Origin: Neocallimastix lanati (nom. inval.)
Taxonomy: Eukaryota; Neocallimastigomycota; Neocallimastigomycetes; Neocallimastigales; Neocallimastigaceae
DNA length: 64,000 nucleotides
Direction: 5' to 3'
Assembly: GCA_016946835.1 (NCBI GenBank)
Contig: JACVTC010000001.1
Location: 3,114,501-3,178,500, forward strand
Shown in pieces: positions 13,620 to 27,964 of this stretch. Made by a program: the position numbers and the translations under genes. How positions within the stretch are numbered: the stretch's first letter is position 1; each line of letters opens with the position of its first letter. The notes under the pieces were generated by a model, which was given only the letters and a program-made list of their open reading frames with translations, was not told the origin of the DNA and did not search any database.

Positions 13620-13958
13620 TAGGGAATGAATATTTTAAATGTTTTCCCAGTTCATAACTCTATTTTCTGTAAAAATGAATTGCCCATTAAATACATATTT
13701 AATCAATGTCCACCCACTCGTATAATTGTTCCTGATTTTGAATTAGAAGATCAAGATATTCTCCATGGATCAGGAGATGCTTATAATAAAAAAGTGATGA
13801 CTCTCCCTGTAAGTTTTATATTATTATTATTACTATTATTATTATTATTATTATTATTGACTCTATTTTTTATATGAATATAAAAATAATTAACAAAAAA
13901 AAAATTTTTTTAAAATATATATTTATCATAAAAATTTTAAAATATTTTTAAAAATTCC

Positions 13959-13989
<31 letters not shown>

Positions 13990-14285
13990 GTATATATATA
14001 AAATTAAACATAACAATAATAATAATAATAATAACAAAGTATAATTATAGACCACCTTCTTATCTTGGAACGGATGTTCCAATTGAGGATACTTTTTATC
14101 ATGCCCATCCTGGAAAAGAAAGAATAAAGAATAGGTTTAAAGTATCCAAAAATTCAGGTAAATATAAGCAATGTGAAGGAAAATCAAATCGACAAGAATG
14201 TGGATGTACGAATGATCAGAAACGTTCTATGTTGATAAAAAACTCGGATTGTATTGAAAATGTAATTATTAACTTATTTTTTTAA

Positions 14286-14316
<31 letters not shown>

Positions 14317-14694
14317 TTTATTATAATTTTTTTAAAATTTTATATCTTATTAATATTTTATTTTATTTTTTTTTTTAAATAAAAAAAAAAAAAAAAAAAA
14401 AAGGTCATAAAATTATATCAAACCAATAATTACCAATTAAAATTTTTCGTTAAAGAATATAACAAGGAAACTATACCATTAGATATTCCATTTAATATTA
14501 CAGAATTAAATAATAGAACGGATTACTGTATTTCAGGTAAATTTATAATTATAAGTTTATTATATTAATTATATGTAATATAAATTTCATCATCATAAAT
14601 TTTATTATCATCTATTTTTATTTTTATTTATATTTTATATCATATTCTATTTTTCATTTTTATTTCATATTTTTTTTTTCTTATATTATATTAT

Positions 14695-14750
<56 letters not shown>

Positions 14751-15366
14751 TTAATAGATTGTGGTAATGAAGATAAACACACCTATGATCCAAATAAAGA
14801 TAAAATAGTATGGAGGGTAATAAAAATAATTTTATTATTATTATCTATTATTGTAACAAAATAATAATTATTATATAATCCATAAAATTCTATGGATTAA
14901 ATTCATAAATTAAAAAAAAAAAAATTTTAATAATAAAAATATAAAAAAAATTTTTCTCATATATATTAATATTCATATATATATAATTATTTATTATAAT
15001 AATATCTTATTTATATGTCTTTCTTTAAATGTACTATCGATAATGTTACAGGGAGAAGAATTATATCATTTTAGAATTGATGTTGATTATTATTATTGTG
15101 TCTTATCAACAGAAATGATTGTAAATAATTATATATATAATAATATTGCTATTAATTTTACTTAACATTAATAAAAATTATTAATATTATTATTATTTTT
15201 TTTTTTTATTTTTTTATAATATCTTTTTTTTTAGTATTATATTATACAACCTAATCCAGGATTTTCAATAGAAACGTCTATAATGTGTCTAGTATGCTTT
15301 GCATTTATTATCTGGATCTTATTGACCTATATTTACTATTGTATTATGAAAGTTAAAGGATGGTAG
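7854..15366 (+). CDS. CatSper auxiliary subunit (beta/delta/epsilon family), 15 exons
   Basis: A 1386-residue type I membrane protein results when these exons are joined: 7854-8007, 8332-8637, 9092-9330, 9573-9758, 10075-11731, 11930-12262, 12511-12599, 12752-12868, 13066-13344, 13623-13808, 14040-14261, 14404-14536, 14758-14816, 15052-15120, 15235-15366. All introns are GT-AG and the frame is kept throughout (nine phase 0, five phase 1). Seen: a hydrophobic signal peptide (about 1-30); a long luminal part with an Asp-box-like SNDGGYTF near 604, as in beta-propellers; the signature YNYRPPSYLG (1183-1192); then SKNSGKYKQC, CGCTNDQK and NSDC; then GEELYHFR. One transmembrane helix (about 1358-1380) is followed by a six-residue tail. 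Known: single-pass CatSper beta, gamma, delta and epsilon subunits form the extracellular canopy of a flagellar calcium channel. The RPPS-to-GCT-to-SDC order places this in the beta/delta/epsilon group; the exact subtype is uncertain. Inferred role: zoospore flagellar calcium signalling. Confidence 0.8.
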
Positions 15367-15449
15367 ATGGAGAAAAAAAAAATTACAATATTAAATTTTA
15401 CAATAAAACTATTTATTATTTATATATTTAAAATATAAAAATTTAAATA

Positions 15450-15489
<40 letters not shown>

Positions 15490-16552
15490 CAATCCTATAT
15501 ACCAAGTTATATACCAATTTTTTTTTTTTTAATGATATATTAATTATTTAATGTAAATTTTTTTTTTTTATTGAAAATACATTAATATATATTAAGTGCA
15601 TATATACTATTTATATTATATTTTAATACAAAAAAAAAAAAAAAAAAAAAGATAAAATATATAGAATTAGAATATTTATATTTTTTTATTACTAAAATTT
15701 AAATGATTTAACAGCATATAATTTTAAACTTTTTTTTAAAAAAAAAATATTTAATTACTATTAATTATATTTAAATTTATTGTAATACTTTTATTTCTTT
15801 TTAGAAAAAAAAAAAAAAAAAAAAAAAAATGTATATATGTATTTATATACATTTTATAAAAATATTTTTCATGCAAAAGAGCTTAGAATGTTTTTATTTT
15901 AAAATAATTATTATAAATAAATATATTACTTTATAAATGAAAATGGTTAATATTTATTATATACTTGTGCGACAGAGCTTTTAATTAAAGAATATTTAAA
16001 AAAAAAAAAAAAAAAAAAATTGTATCATAAATCTATTTACTAGTTCTTCGAGTACATTTTACATAAATAGTAATAATGGTTCTTCACACATTAAATCTAT
16101 GGAAATTAAATCGCATAATAAAATTTTTCTCGATTCAGGAGAGATCTAAGTTGATATCACATTATCTACTTTATATTTGTACCTTTCTATTATTTTATTT
16201 TATTTAAATTTCATTTTTACTCATATTATCTTATTTTATAATAAAATTTTTTTATGTATTTTTATTTTATTACAATAAATTTTTAATATGTATTTTTCAT
16301 TTATAATAAAATTAATATTTGTGTAATGAAACTGTATTTTCTTCCTAGTCTTATGAAAAAAGAAAAATTAAAATTTATATTATTAATAATTTTTATTATT
16401 TATCAATAATAATTTATTATTTATTATTTATTAATAAATACTGTACTATTTATACTTTTTTTTTTTTTTTTATAAAACATTCATTAACTATTTGTTATTA
16501 TTTATTATTTACATTTTATTATTTTTTATTTAATATATTGGTTAGTTATTTG

Positions 16553-16639
16553 TTATTATTTATTATTTATTATTTATTATTTATTATTTATTATTTATTA
16601 TTTATTATTTATTATTTATTATTTATTATTTATTATTTA
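16553..16639. repeat. (TTATTAT)n heptanucleotide array
   Basis: About a dozen near-perfect copies of a 7-bp unit equivalent to ATTATTT. Degenerate copies continue to about 16750. Confidence 0.85.
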
Positions 16640-16832
16640 TTTTTCATTATTCATTATTTATTATTATTTTTTATTATTATTTATTAGCTATTATTATTTA
16701 TTAGCTATTATTATTTATTATTTACTATTTATTACTATTTATTATTTATTTTCTTTTATTATAATTTCTATATAATTTTTAATATAATTCTCCATGTTTA
16801 TTATTGTTATTATAATTAACTAAACTAGAAAT

Positions 16833-16881
<49 letters not shown>

Positions 16882-17799
16882 AAAATTATCCCCATTTTTT
16901 TGATTACCATTTTCGGTATAATTAAAAACCTAACTTTAAAAAATAATTTTATACAAAAAAATTTTTTATTTTTAATTAAATTTAAGTAAATAATTGCTGC
17001 TCTTAAAAAAAAAAAATAATAAAAAGAAATAAAAGAAATATATGAATGTGTATATAAATATAAATATAAAAATATAATACAAATGTTTTTCAATTTAATT
17101 TAATAAATGATAATAAAATGTTATTGCAACTTTAATAAATTATAGAAATAAATTTTATAACACATTATATTTATAATTTTTATTTCCGAAACCACTTTTA
17201 TTAATTTGAAATATAAACCAAATTAAAAATAATAATGGTAATAGTATTAATAAAATTAATATTCTATTAATTAAATAAAGTAGATATGACCTTTAAAATA
17301 TTTAAAATAGAATAAAATAAAGAATGAAAAATTAAACTTATTAAAATAAAAATATTTGAAACTTTAATTTATACATTATGGATAAACGGTTCACCCCACT
17401 TTTGACACCATTTTTTTAAATATATATTTATATATAATATTTATGGTGTATTTATCATAATATCAAAACATAAAAAAAAATAATAATAATAGATATATTA
17501 TACAAATAAATAAAATAAAAAATATAAAAAAAAAAACAAAAATAAAAAGAATTTAACAAAATAAAATAAAATAATTAAACAATTTTTCATTACAAAAAAA
17601 ATGAATGAATGAATAAAAAAATTAAAAACAAAGCTATTCTAGAAATTCCAAAATGAAAAATCAACTAGTAACATGATATACTTTAATTAATGAAATATTT
17701 ATATATTAATAATAATAATAATTATTATTATTATTATTATTATTATATATTTTTTTTTATAATTATTTGTGAATTTAATATTAGTAGACCATCCAAATT

Positions 17800-17832
<33 letters not shown>

Positions 17833-18621
17833 GTAAAAATTATACATAAAAAACAATCCCGAAAATAAAAACATATATTAATACCTACAAAAAATTTTTG
17901 TCAATAATCTCATTAATCATTTTTTTTTTTTTTTTTTTTTTTGATTTTGAATTTTAAATAATATTTTAGAACAAATATATATATATATGATCTAATTTTA
18001 AAATTACAAAAAAAAAAAAAAAGGTACTACCTTTTCATAATTAAATATAATAGTTAAATCTATTCTATCTATCATATTTTATTAATTCTATACTTTAATT
18101 TGTATATAAAATAGTTAATTTTAACTATTTATATACAATTTATACAATTTTTTTTTTTTAATTTGTTATAAAAATGCATTCTTAATATAATGTACATTAT
18201 ACATACATTATTCGACTACAACTACAATAATTATGTATTATTTATTACAATTTTTAATTTTTCATTATCATAGAATTAAAATTTTTATTTAGTATGAAAT
18301 ATTGTGATTTATCTTTTTTTGTTAAGTATTATACAATCTTTTTTTTGTTTACTTTATGGCTATTTTCTAAAAATTGAACATGCTTATAAAGTTTCTTATA
18401 ATTACTAGTTATTTATTAATAATACCAATAATGATTATTAACCTTTTATTATTTGAACAATTAAAATAGTAATAGTAATACTAATAAATAAATAAGCATT
18501 AATAGAAAATAAAATTAGTAAAATGAATATTTTTTAATTTTTTATAATATAAAAATATTCGTTATTTAATATTTAAAGATGTTTATTTTTAATAAATAAA
18601 TAATATATTTTATAAGCATCT

Positions 18622-18673
<52 letters not shown>

Positions 18674-19526
18674 TTATATAAGATGAAGAATAAAATATGT
18701 CATTAATAATAAAATATATAAAATGATAGTTTTTTTGAATTATAAAACGAAGAATAAAATATAATATTATTAATAATAAAATAAATAAAATAATAGTTTT
18801 TGCATCATTAAAGTATTCTAAAAATACAAAAACTATAAAAACTTATATTTAAAATATATCTTTATAAAAATAATACTAATAAATATATATATAAGCTGTA
18901 AGAATGAATATTGTAAAATTATAAATTATTGTGAAATATTAGTATTTAATTATTAACTGTTAATATACTTTATATATTGATTCATATAAAAAATAATTGA
19001 ATAATATATTTAAAATTTCATATTAATTGAATCTAAACATTTTTACCGGTGTTTTAAATTCAAGTCAAATACAAATTAAGTTTATCATTTTAAAATAATT
19101 TAATTTCATTATTGATATAATTAAAAATAATATGAAAATAAAAATAAAATGAAATAAAAATAAAAATATATATATAGTTTATATACATATAGTTTATATA
19201 ATTTCATATTATTAAATATTATTGCCTTTTATAAAGTTTCATAAAAAAAAAAAAAGTTTATGAATTTTTGATATGATATAAACTAATAAATATTCATTAT
19301 TAAATTTTATTATTAAAAATTTTCATGAAAAAGGAAAATAACTTAAAACAATAGTAAACAATATTTGCCTTAATACTAAAAATTAAAAATATTATTTATA
19401 AATGTATATATATGATATATTTAATAAATTCAAATGAACTTATATATTCAATAAAATAAATATTATATATCATATATATCATATAATAAATATTAATATT
19501 TGATATTAATATTTATTAATAATTAT

Positions 19527-19653
19527 TGCTATTTATTATTTATTATTTATTATTTATTATTTATTATTTATTATTTATTATTTATTATTTATTATTTATT
19601 ATTTATTATTTATTATTTATTATTTATTATTTATTATTTATTATTTATTATTT
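19527..19653. repeat. (ATTATTT)n heptanucleotide array
   Basis: About 18 perfect copies of the 7-bp unit. The array creates a spurious Ile/Leu/Tyr-rich ORF, which I do not call. Confidence 0.9.
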
Positions 19654-20706
19654 ACACTTAATTTATCTATTAAAGATACTTATTATACAATTAATGAATA
19701 ATTATATTAATTAAAGTAATTGTTAATATATTAATAAAAATAAATTATTAATTAAAACAAATTATTTATTATTCCTACTATTGTTATTTTTTACAATATT
19801 TTTTTATAATTTTCATTTGAGTTTTTCACTTTTTACTTTTCAATTTTGCTTTAATAATTGATTATACATATTTGTTTATTTTTTCATAATATAAAACACA
19901 AATTAATTAATATCTTTTTTTTTAATATAGAAAAAAAAAATTTTTTTTTAATAATTTATTAATTTTTTTTTATTTTTTCAATAGTTAAATGATTTTGAAA
20001 ATTGACCAATAATATCAATGAAGAATAAATTAAAATTAACTTTCAAAATTGATTTTTAAAAAAAAAAAAAAAAAAAGGTTTCAAAAAAGGATAAAAATTT
20101 TTTTTAATTTTTACAGTTCCTATTAAAAAAAAACAATTAAATAATTAATCTTTTATTACTACATAAGAGAAATATAAAATGAAATAAAATAATTAAAATA
20201 AAAATATATAGATATAAAAATTTATAAAGGATTAAAAATCATTAAATAACTAAAACTCTATATATTTAAATATAAATTTTATATTCATCAATAAAAAATT
20301 AAAAGTATTCAAAAATATATAGGTAAAACTTTCTTAATATTATTTATTTCATATAAAATATAAAATAGCATACATTAATAGTCATAATAAAACAAATATT
20401 AAAATAAAAAAAAAAAGTACGTTTATTAGAAATTTAACAATAAATAAAAAAAATATTTCATTTATAAAATTCATTAATAAAGTTTTATTAATATAACATT
20501 TTAAATAATCCACAACAAATTCTTTTCATTAGCCTTATATGTTTAAATATTTTTCATTTGCTTTATATGTTAAAATTTAATTAATATATAAGGTTAAACA
20601 ATATTTAATATTTACAATAAATATATATATTTGTACTTTATCTACTTTATTTAATATTTAATAGAAATAAAAGTTCAAATGTTCTATATATAATTAATTA
20701 ATTAAT

Positions 20707-20737
<31 letters not shown>

Positions 20738-21967
20738 TTTTAATTAACTCTTTCATCTCAGTTTTTCGTTTCAATTTTTTTTAATACAAAAAAAAGCTTA
20801 TTAACTTTTTTTAAAAAAAAAAAAAATAAAATATTAATAATAAAATATAATATAATAATTAACTGCCCACTTTCAAATAATTTCATATAATTTATTATTT
20901 ATTGTAATATTTATAATTATATTTTTTTAATTCAAAAAAAACTTTTTTAAGATCAATTCTTTTTAATCAACGTTTTAGCAGTGAATATATTAGCTGTAAA
21001 AAGTTTAAAAATTTTATGTACTATATTTAAATTTCAACAAAAAAGAAAGTTTTTCCTTTTTTAAATAATTTTATTGTTTATTTAAATAATTTATAAATTT
21101 ATAAAGATTAGGATTATAATCAAAACGTGTTAATTTTATAAATATAAAATAAATTTAAATATTAACTTTGTTCAAATTTTATAGTAAAAAAAAAAAATTA
21201 CTAAGCTATTTTGAAATTTTTTATTTAAAAAATTTTATAACAAATATTTTATATTACTATAAAATATATTAAAAATATTTTAAATTTTTTATAAATATAA
21301 TCTTTTTAAATTTTTGTAGTTTAATTTTTCTTTATGACAAAGAATTATTTATACTTTCATTTGTTTAAAAAAATATATACTATTATATAAATCATAAGAT
21401 ACTTTTTCAATTTTTTTTTGTTATTATAACATCATTACAATTTCTTCAATAATTTATTATTAACAAAATATATATTTTGCTAGATTATATATAATAAAAT
21501 ATGTTTTAAATTAAAAAAAATTTTATATTTAAAAATAAAATTGTTGCAAACTTAAAATAATACTAATAAATTATAATAATTTTATATTTTATTATTAAAA
21601 AATTCATTTATTCCAGAATTTTTTAGGTACTATAAATTACCTATAGTTCTAACCTTTTAAATTGGTTGTAGATTGATTAATAAAATTAAACAAATCATCT
21701 TTAAATAATTTGAATTTCGTTAAAAATATATAAATAAATTTGTTAAGATTTATATATAAATATTTATTTAATATTACTAATTAAATGAAATTCTAAATTC
21801 ATTCTAAGCCAAATAACTATTGTTGGTAAAATGTTGCTATTATATTGGCTGTAATTATACTATAAAGTTGGCTTTAATTATTCTATTTTTTTTTTTTGAA
21901 GTGTTAATTAGTTAATACGCTAATTGGAAATTCTAAGCTATAAGAATAATAGTTGAAAAATGACTAA

Positions 21968-22253
21968 ATAAATAAATAATAAAAAATAAAAAATAAATAA
22001 TAAATAATAAATAATAAATAATAAAAAATAAATAATAAATAATAAATAATAAATAATAAATAATAAATAATAAATAATAAATAATAAATAATAAATAATT
22101 GAATAATAAATAATTGAATAATAAATAATTGAATAATAAATAATTGAATAATAAATAATTGAATAATAAATAATTAAATAATAAATAATAAATAATAAAT
22201 AAATAAATAATAAATAATAAATAATAAATAATAAATAATAAATAATAAATAAA
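21968..22253. repeat. (AAATAAT)n heptanucleotide array with 13-bp variant units
   Basis: The reverse-complement orientation of the same heptamer. The middle part (about 22095-22170) alternates with a TAATTGAATAA variant, giving a higher-order repeat. Confidence 0.85.
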
Positions 22254-22373
22254 AATGAATTATAAATAGTAAATTGGTACTAAACAAATCTAGTATTAAT
22301 ATAAAAATATAAAAAATAGATTATTATATATAATGAATTTTTATTATAAATGAATGAATGAATGAACGAATAA

Positions 22374-22428
<55 letters not shown>

Positions 22429-25400
22429 AAGCAAAAAATATAAATATTTACAAATAAATATAAAAAATGAGAATTGAAAGAATTATTTAATATTAAATAG
22501 ATATAATATAATATATTATAGATAAAAGTTATTTTTTAATAATTTTAATTCTAATTAGGTATAATTATATTATCCAATTAGCCCAAAGAGACTTAATACT
22601 TTTGTTTTACAATAATTCAAATCTAATAAAAATTTTTGTTTTTTGTATATTAATAAAGTTATTTCTATTATACTATAATATATTTCATATATATTTTATA
22701 TATTAAATTATTGTTTAAATAATTTTAATTTAATAGTCTAGTAGATTATATTATGTTTAAATTAATATATTGAGATATTATTAATTTATTAAATAATATA
22801 ATATATTAGATATAATAAATATACCATATAATATATAATATTTTAAATAAAATAATATATTAAAATATTATTATATTAATATAAATTATATAAAATTAAA
22901 GAACCGTGTTTAAAATAAAAATTAATAAATATGTATTTTAAAATATATTAATTAATATATTATATTATATAAAAATCAAATTGAATCAATAAATTTTAAT
23001 AAAATATATTTATATTCTCCATTAATACTTACAGTATATTTATCAATATATTTTATATATTATCGTTATTAAATATTTCTAATACAAAAAACTTTTTTTT
23101 GTATTTTTACTAAAAAGTAATTTTTTTAATTTATAATAAAATAATTTATAAAGTAGTTTGTGTTTAAACATATATTGTACAAATATAAATATATTAAAAA
23201 AACTTAATTACTATTGATAAATAAATAAATAATATTAATAATTAAATAAATTAATTGATATTAATAAATAAATAAAACATTATAATATTAAATAAATAAT
23301 TTTAAATAATAAATAAACTTTATTCTATTAGCTATATAATTTTCTTTACTAAATGAGATATATTACTAATATAATAAGTTAAGGTATAATATATTAAATC
23401 AGTTCTATAGATTTAATAAAAGTTATTTCAATATACAAAAACTTTTTTTATCCTTTTTTCTCTATCCATACAAAATAATTTAATATATAACATTATATAT
23501 TCCATATATTATATAAACATAATATATATTCAATATATTACCAAATTAATTTTATATTATTATAATATATTTGTTATTATATTTGTTACTATTTATTAAA
23601 ATTTCCAAGAATTTTATAAAAAATTATTTTTTTTTTCTTTTTATATTTTTTTATATATTTTTTTACGAGTATTTCAATATTTCATTTAAATTTTATTACT
23701 TAATATTTAATATTTTATATTTATTTAATATTTCTTATTTTTTTTTTTTGGTGATTAATAAATAATGAATCAAAAAAAAATTTTTTTAATATTGATAAAT
23801 TAATAAAGAAGAAATAAAAATAAAAATATAATTAATACTAATTAATAATAATAAATTATTTAATATTATTTATTATTAAATAGTCATATATACATATTAA
23901 TAATTTGTATTTTTATGTTTTTATAGCTGTAAATAATGAAAATAATGAATAATAAATAATAAAATTTCATAATTTAATAATTTTTTATATTTTAATCTAT
24001 TTTCCATTATATTACATTTAATTCGGTTATATATCATTATATTAGATATTTCAATATTTGTAATATTTTATATTGTATATACAAATTTAATAATTTATAA
24101 TTAATAATAATATATGTAAAAAAAAAATATTTTTTAAAATTTTTTTATTTTTATTATTATTTATATTTTTTTTCTTTTTTTTCCTTTTTTTTTTTTTTCC
24201 TTTTTTATTTTCAGAAGTATTTATTTTTTTTTTCTCTTTTGTTTTCATTTAATACTGAAATTAGATGAATTATTTATTTATTAATTATTATTTTTTCTAA
24301 ATAATATATAGTATTAAAGTAAACAATTCTTGAATTATTAAAGAATTGTTATTGAAGGGGGAAATAATATTATAATTTTTTATTTTATTTTTTTTATAAA
24401 AAAATAAATTATAAAGATATTAAAAGATTTTATAATTAAAATAAATTCTTTTATAATATTTGTTTATTATATATTTTTTTTATCATAATATATATTTTCT
24501 CAATAAAAAAAGAAAATCTATAATTTTATTTTTTTTTTCTTTTACTATATTTATATTAAACGTAATTTATAAAAATTATATAAATAAATATAGTAAGAAG
24601 AAGAAAATACCTTATTGAAAAAAAGAGAAAAATAAAAATAATAAACATAAAAAATAGATATTAAAAAAAAAATAAAAAGATTTTTAAAGTTTATTTATTG
24701 AAGACATAAATAAGAACCAACTAATAAATTAAAGATAAAATTGTAAATAATCAATTTTAAATAAATTAGATATATGTTCTATTATATGTTAATTATGTTA
24801 ATATTTACTTATTATAATATATATATATATTTATAGAGGAAATGAAAATATCACCATTATAAATTAAAAAATAAACCAAAAAAAAGGAAATTATTTAAAG
24901 TAAAAATAATTAATATAACAATAACTATAATAATTAAATAGAAAAGTGTAAAAGTATATCAAAAAACATAAAACATCCAAAAAAATAAAAAAAACATAAA
25001 AATAAATAAAAATAATCATAAAATATTATTTAATAAAATATTTATTATATAAATACTAGTGCGATAATTTAAAAGGTAATATATATTATATATTAATTGT
25101 TTATATATATAGATTGATTGAATATTATAATATTAATAAATATTAAAGTAATATTTATTAAAATTATAGTTATATATACTTTATTATTAATGATAATTTT
25201 AAATTTATTTTAAATATTATTTAGATATAAAAAAATTATCTTAAAGTATATAAACATAAAATATATATATATTTTCTTAAATTAAGATATAGTTTTCAAT
25301 AAGAATAAATAAGAAGTTTATTTTTATTGGTTTTAAAAAAATATATAAAAAATACCCAAACAATATAAAGTAATTGTTTCATTAAAATAAAGTATTTTTT

Positions 25401-25439
25401 TTTCTAAATAAAAAAAGAAAGTGTTGTCTTTATAGAGCC

Positions 25440-25447
25440 TATATAAA
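25440..25447 (+). promoter_or_regulatory. Candidate TATA box of the glycerol-3-phosphate dehydrogenase gene
   Basis: TATATAAA lies about 74 bp before the start codon at 25521, within a locally richer stretch (GAGCCTATATAAATTTTAGC). TATA-like strings are common by chance in this DNA, so support is modest. Confidence 0.35.
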
Positions 25448-25520
25448 TTTTAGCAACTAAATATAACAATTATAAGTAATAGGAATTTATAATTTAACAT
25501 TACTTCGTTTGTAAACAGAA

Positions 25521-26664
25521 ATGCCAGGAATAAGTGGTGAAAAGGAGAAAGTCTGCATTATTGGTAGTGGAAATTGGTACTTATTAAATATAAATATATA
25601 ATATTTAATTTTTTGTATTTTAGTATTAAAATTTTTAATTATTAAATATAATGATTTATTGTAGGGGTTCTGCTATATCAAAGATTATAGGAAAAAATGT
25701 TTTAACACATCCCGAATTTAGTAGTACTGTTAAAATGTGGGTATTTGAAGAATATATCAATGGACGCAAGTTAACAGAAATTATTAATACTTGTCATGAA
25801 AATGTTAAATATCTTCCAGGTATAAAAATTCCACCAAATGTTGTTGCATGCTCAGATATTGTAGAATGTGTTGAAAATGCTACAATTTTAGTTTTTGTTA
25901 TACCACATCAATTTGTAAAATCTACATGTGAAAAAATAAGAGGAAAACTACGGGAAGATTGTAGAGCTATTTCATTAATTAAAGGAATTGATATTTCAAA
26001 AGGTGGTTTACTTTTAATTTCAGAAGAAATCAGAAAATCATTATCAATTGATGTTAGTGTTTTAATGGGTGCTAATGTTGCTAGTGAAGTAGCTATTGAA
26101 CAATTTTGTGAAACGACCATTGGTTATAGCGATCCACAAAATGGAGAAATATTTAAAAAACTATTTAATACTAGTTATTTCAGAGTTAATGCTGTTCAAG
26201 ATGTTTCAGGTGTTGAATTATGTGGTGCTTTGAAGTAAGTTTTTTTTTTTGTTGTTTTTAAAAAAGAATTTATATTTTATTTTGTTAATATTGCTTTTAA
26301 AAAATATTTTGAAATCTAGTTATAATTAAATAATTAAAGAATATTTAAAGATATAATAATATTTAAAAGAGAAAAGAGAAAAAAAAAATTTCATTAAGAA
26401 TACTTTTAGATATATTATAAAAAAAAATATTTTTAAAAAAGTTTTTAAAAAAATAATTAAAACATAACAAAAAACCAAAAAAGATTTTAAAATATTATAA
26501 TTAAAACAAAATAGATAACAATAAAAAAAGAATATTATTTTTAAAGAAAATTTTAAAAAGAATATTATTTTTAAAGAAAATTTTAAAGTAAAATAATTAA
26601 TACAAAACAAAAGCCAAAAAAAAAAGATTATAAAATAATATAATTGAAACAAAATCAAAAACAA

Positions 26665-26697
<33 letters not shown>

Positions 26698-27432
26698 GAA
26701 TAGTTAAGAAAAAATAGTATAATCGTTGTATTAAAAAAAAAATAATTATTTAAATAATTTTATATAGAAATGTTGTTGCCTTAGCTGCTGGATTTGTAGA
26801 TGGATTAAAGTAAGCTTATTTATATTATTATTTAAATATAATGAATGAACTTTATAATTGAATTAATTATTAATTATGATATTTTAATATTGTTTAAAAT
26901 TTTTATAGAATGGGTAGTAATACAAAGGCAGCAATAATAAGAATTGGCATAGCAGAAATGAAGAAATTTTCACATATGTTCTACACTGGAATTAAGAATG
27001 AAACTTTCTTTGAAAGTTGTGGTGTTGCTGATGTAGTTACTACATGCTATGGTGGACGTCATAGAAAATTAGCTGAAGCTCATGTATTAACTGGAAAGGT
27101 AATAATTTTTTTTTTTTAAATAAGTAAAATTAGTTAATATATTCATAATTTATGTTTTATTAATTTATATAATTGTTATTAAAAATATCTTATTTATATA
27201 ATATACCTATTTATATAATATTTAATTAAAATAAAAAAAAAAAAAATAGTCGTTCGATGACTTAGAAAAAGAGATGTTAAATGGTCAAAAATTACAAGGT
27301 ACCATTACTTCGAAAGAAATTTATCAAATTTTAACTCAACATAATTGTACTGAAGAATTTCCATTATTTACTGCCGTTTATCGTATTTGTTATGAAAATT
27401 TATGCCCATCACATATAATTCAAGATATATAA
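25521..27432 (+). CDS. GPD1: NAD-dependent glycerol-3-phosphate dehydrogenase, 5 exons
   Basis: Exons 25521-25576, 25665-26234, 26768-26809, 26909-27098 and 27250-27432 join to 346 residues, close to the length of animal-type cytosolic enzymes. All introns are GT-AG (phases 2, 2, 2, 0). The NAD-binding loop GSGNWG lies at residues 15-20, using a Trp codon split by intron 1. The catalytic-site lysines are K125 in SLIKGID and K209 in [20 protein letters not shown] and the CYGGRHRK stretch are further family marks. The enzyme reduces dihydroxyacetone phosphate to glycerol 3-phosphate with NADH, feeding lipid and glycerol synthesis and consuming cytosolic NADH. The start ATG follows GTAAACAGAA and gives a short N-terminus with no targeting signal, suggesting a cytosolic enzyme. 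No damage is seen. The neighbours on both sides are gene-free. Confidence 0.95.
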
Positions 27433-27964
27433 TAGACTTTATCAATAAATTTTTAAAAAAACATTTTATAATTTTTTTTTAAATTTCATTCATTTTTTTT
27501 AATAATATTTATTTACGTTAATATATATATATTTTTTCTGAAAAATATTTTAAACGAACCAAAAAAGAAAAAAAAAGTAGATTTTTTTTTTTTTTTAAAT
27601 GATTGTCTTTAATAAATAGACTAATTTTTTTTTTTTTATAATATTATTTTAAAAGCTTACATTTACATTTTATAAATATCAATATCAAGAAAAAAAATTT
27701 TTCAACTATTTTTTTTTTTTTATAAATGTATTTAACTTTTTCGTAAAAAAAAAAAAATCGTTAAACGAAATCCATTAAATAAGGACAAATATAAAAAAAA
27801 AAAAAAAAAAAAAAAAAATAAAACTTATAATAATAAAACAATATTGAAAGTATCCTTTTTAAATTTATATTAAGCTGATGATTTAATGGTATTAATGTTT
27901 TGAAAAAAATTATTTCATTATAAAAAAAAAAAAAAGAAATAATTTATTACTTAAAACAATCTTC

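Larger units (their letters stand above)
15367..25520. other. About 10 kb gene-free, extremely AT-rich spacer
   Basis: No ORF here shows protein-like composition, and no RNA gene was recognised. It holds many homopolymer runs: poly(A) at 16838-16879 and 18627-18670, and shorter ones near 15455, 15630, 15810 and 16000. It also has AAAT/TTTA arrays (20690-20740, 22377-22430) and heptamer arrays listed separately. Positions 17380-17460 hold a slightly richer patch with ACACCAT and ATGGTGT arms, possibly a degenerate small element. Confidence 0.6.

Noticed and set aside
7854-15366. Sortilin/VPS10 receptor as the identity of the 15-exon gene
   Set aside because: The Asp-box and type I topology first suggested it, but the C-terminal RPPS, YKQC, CGCT and SDC signature and minimal tail fit CatSper accessory subunits, and the sortilin ten-cysteine module is absent.
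16779-17093. 104-codon minus-strand ORF
   Set aside because: Phe/Leu/Ile/Tyr-rich translation of T-rich low-complexity DNA including a 42-base homopolymer; no homology or start context.
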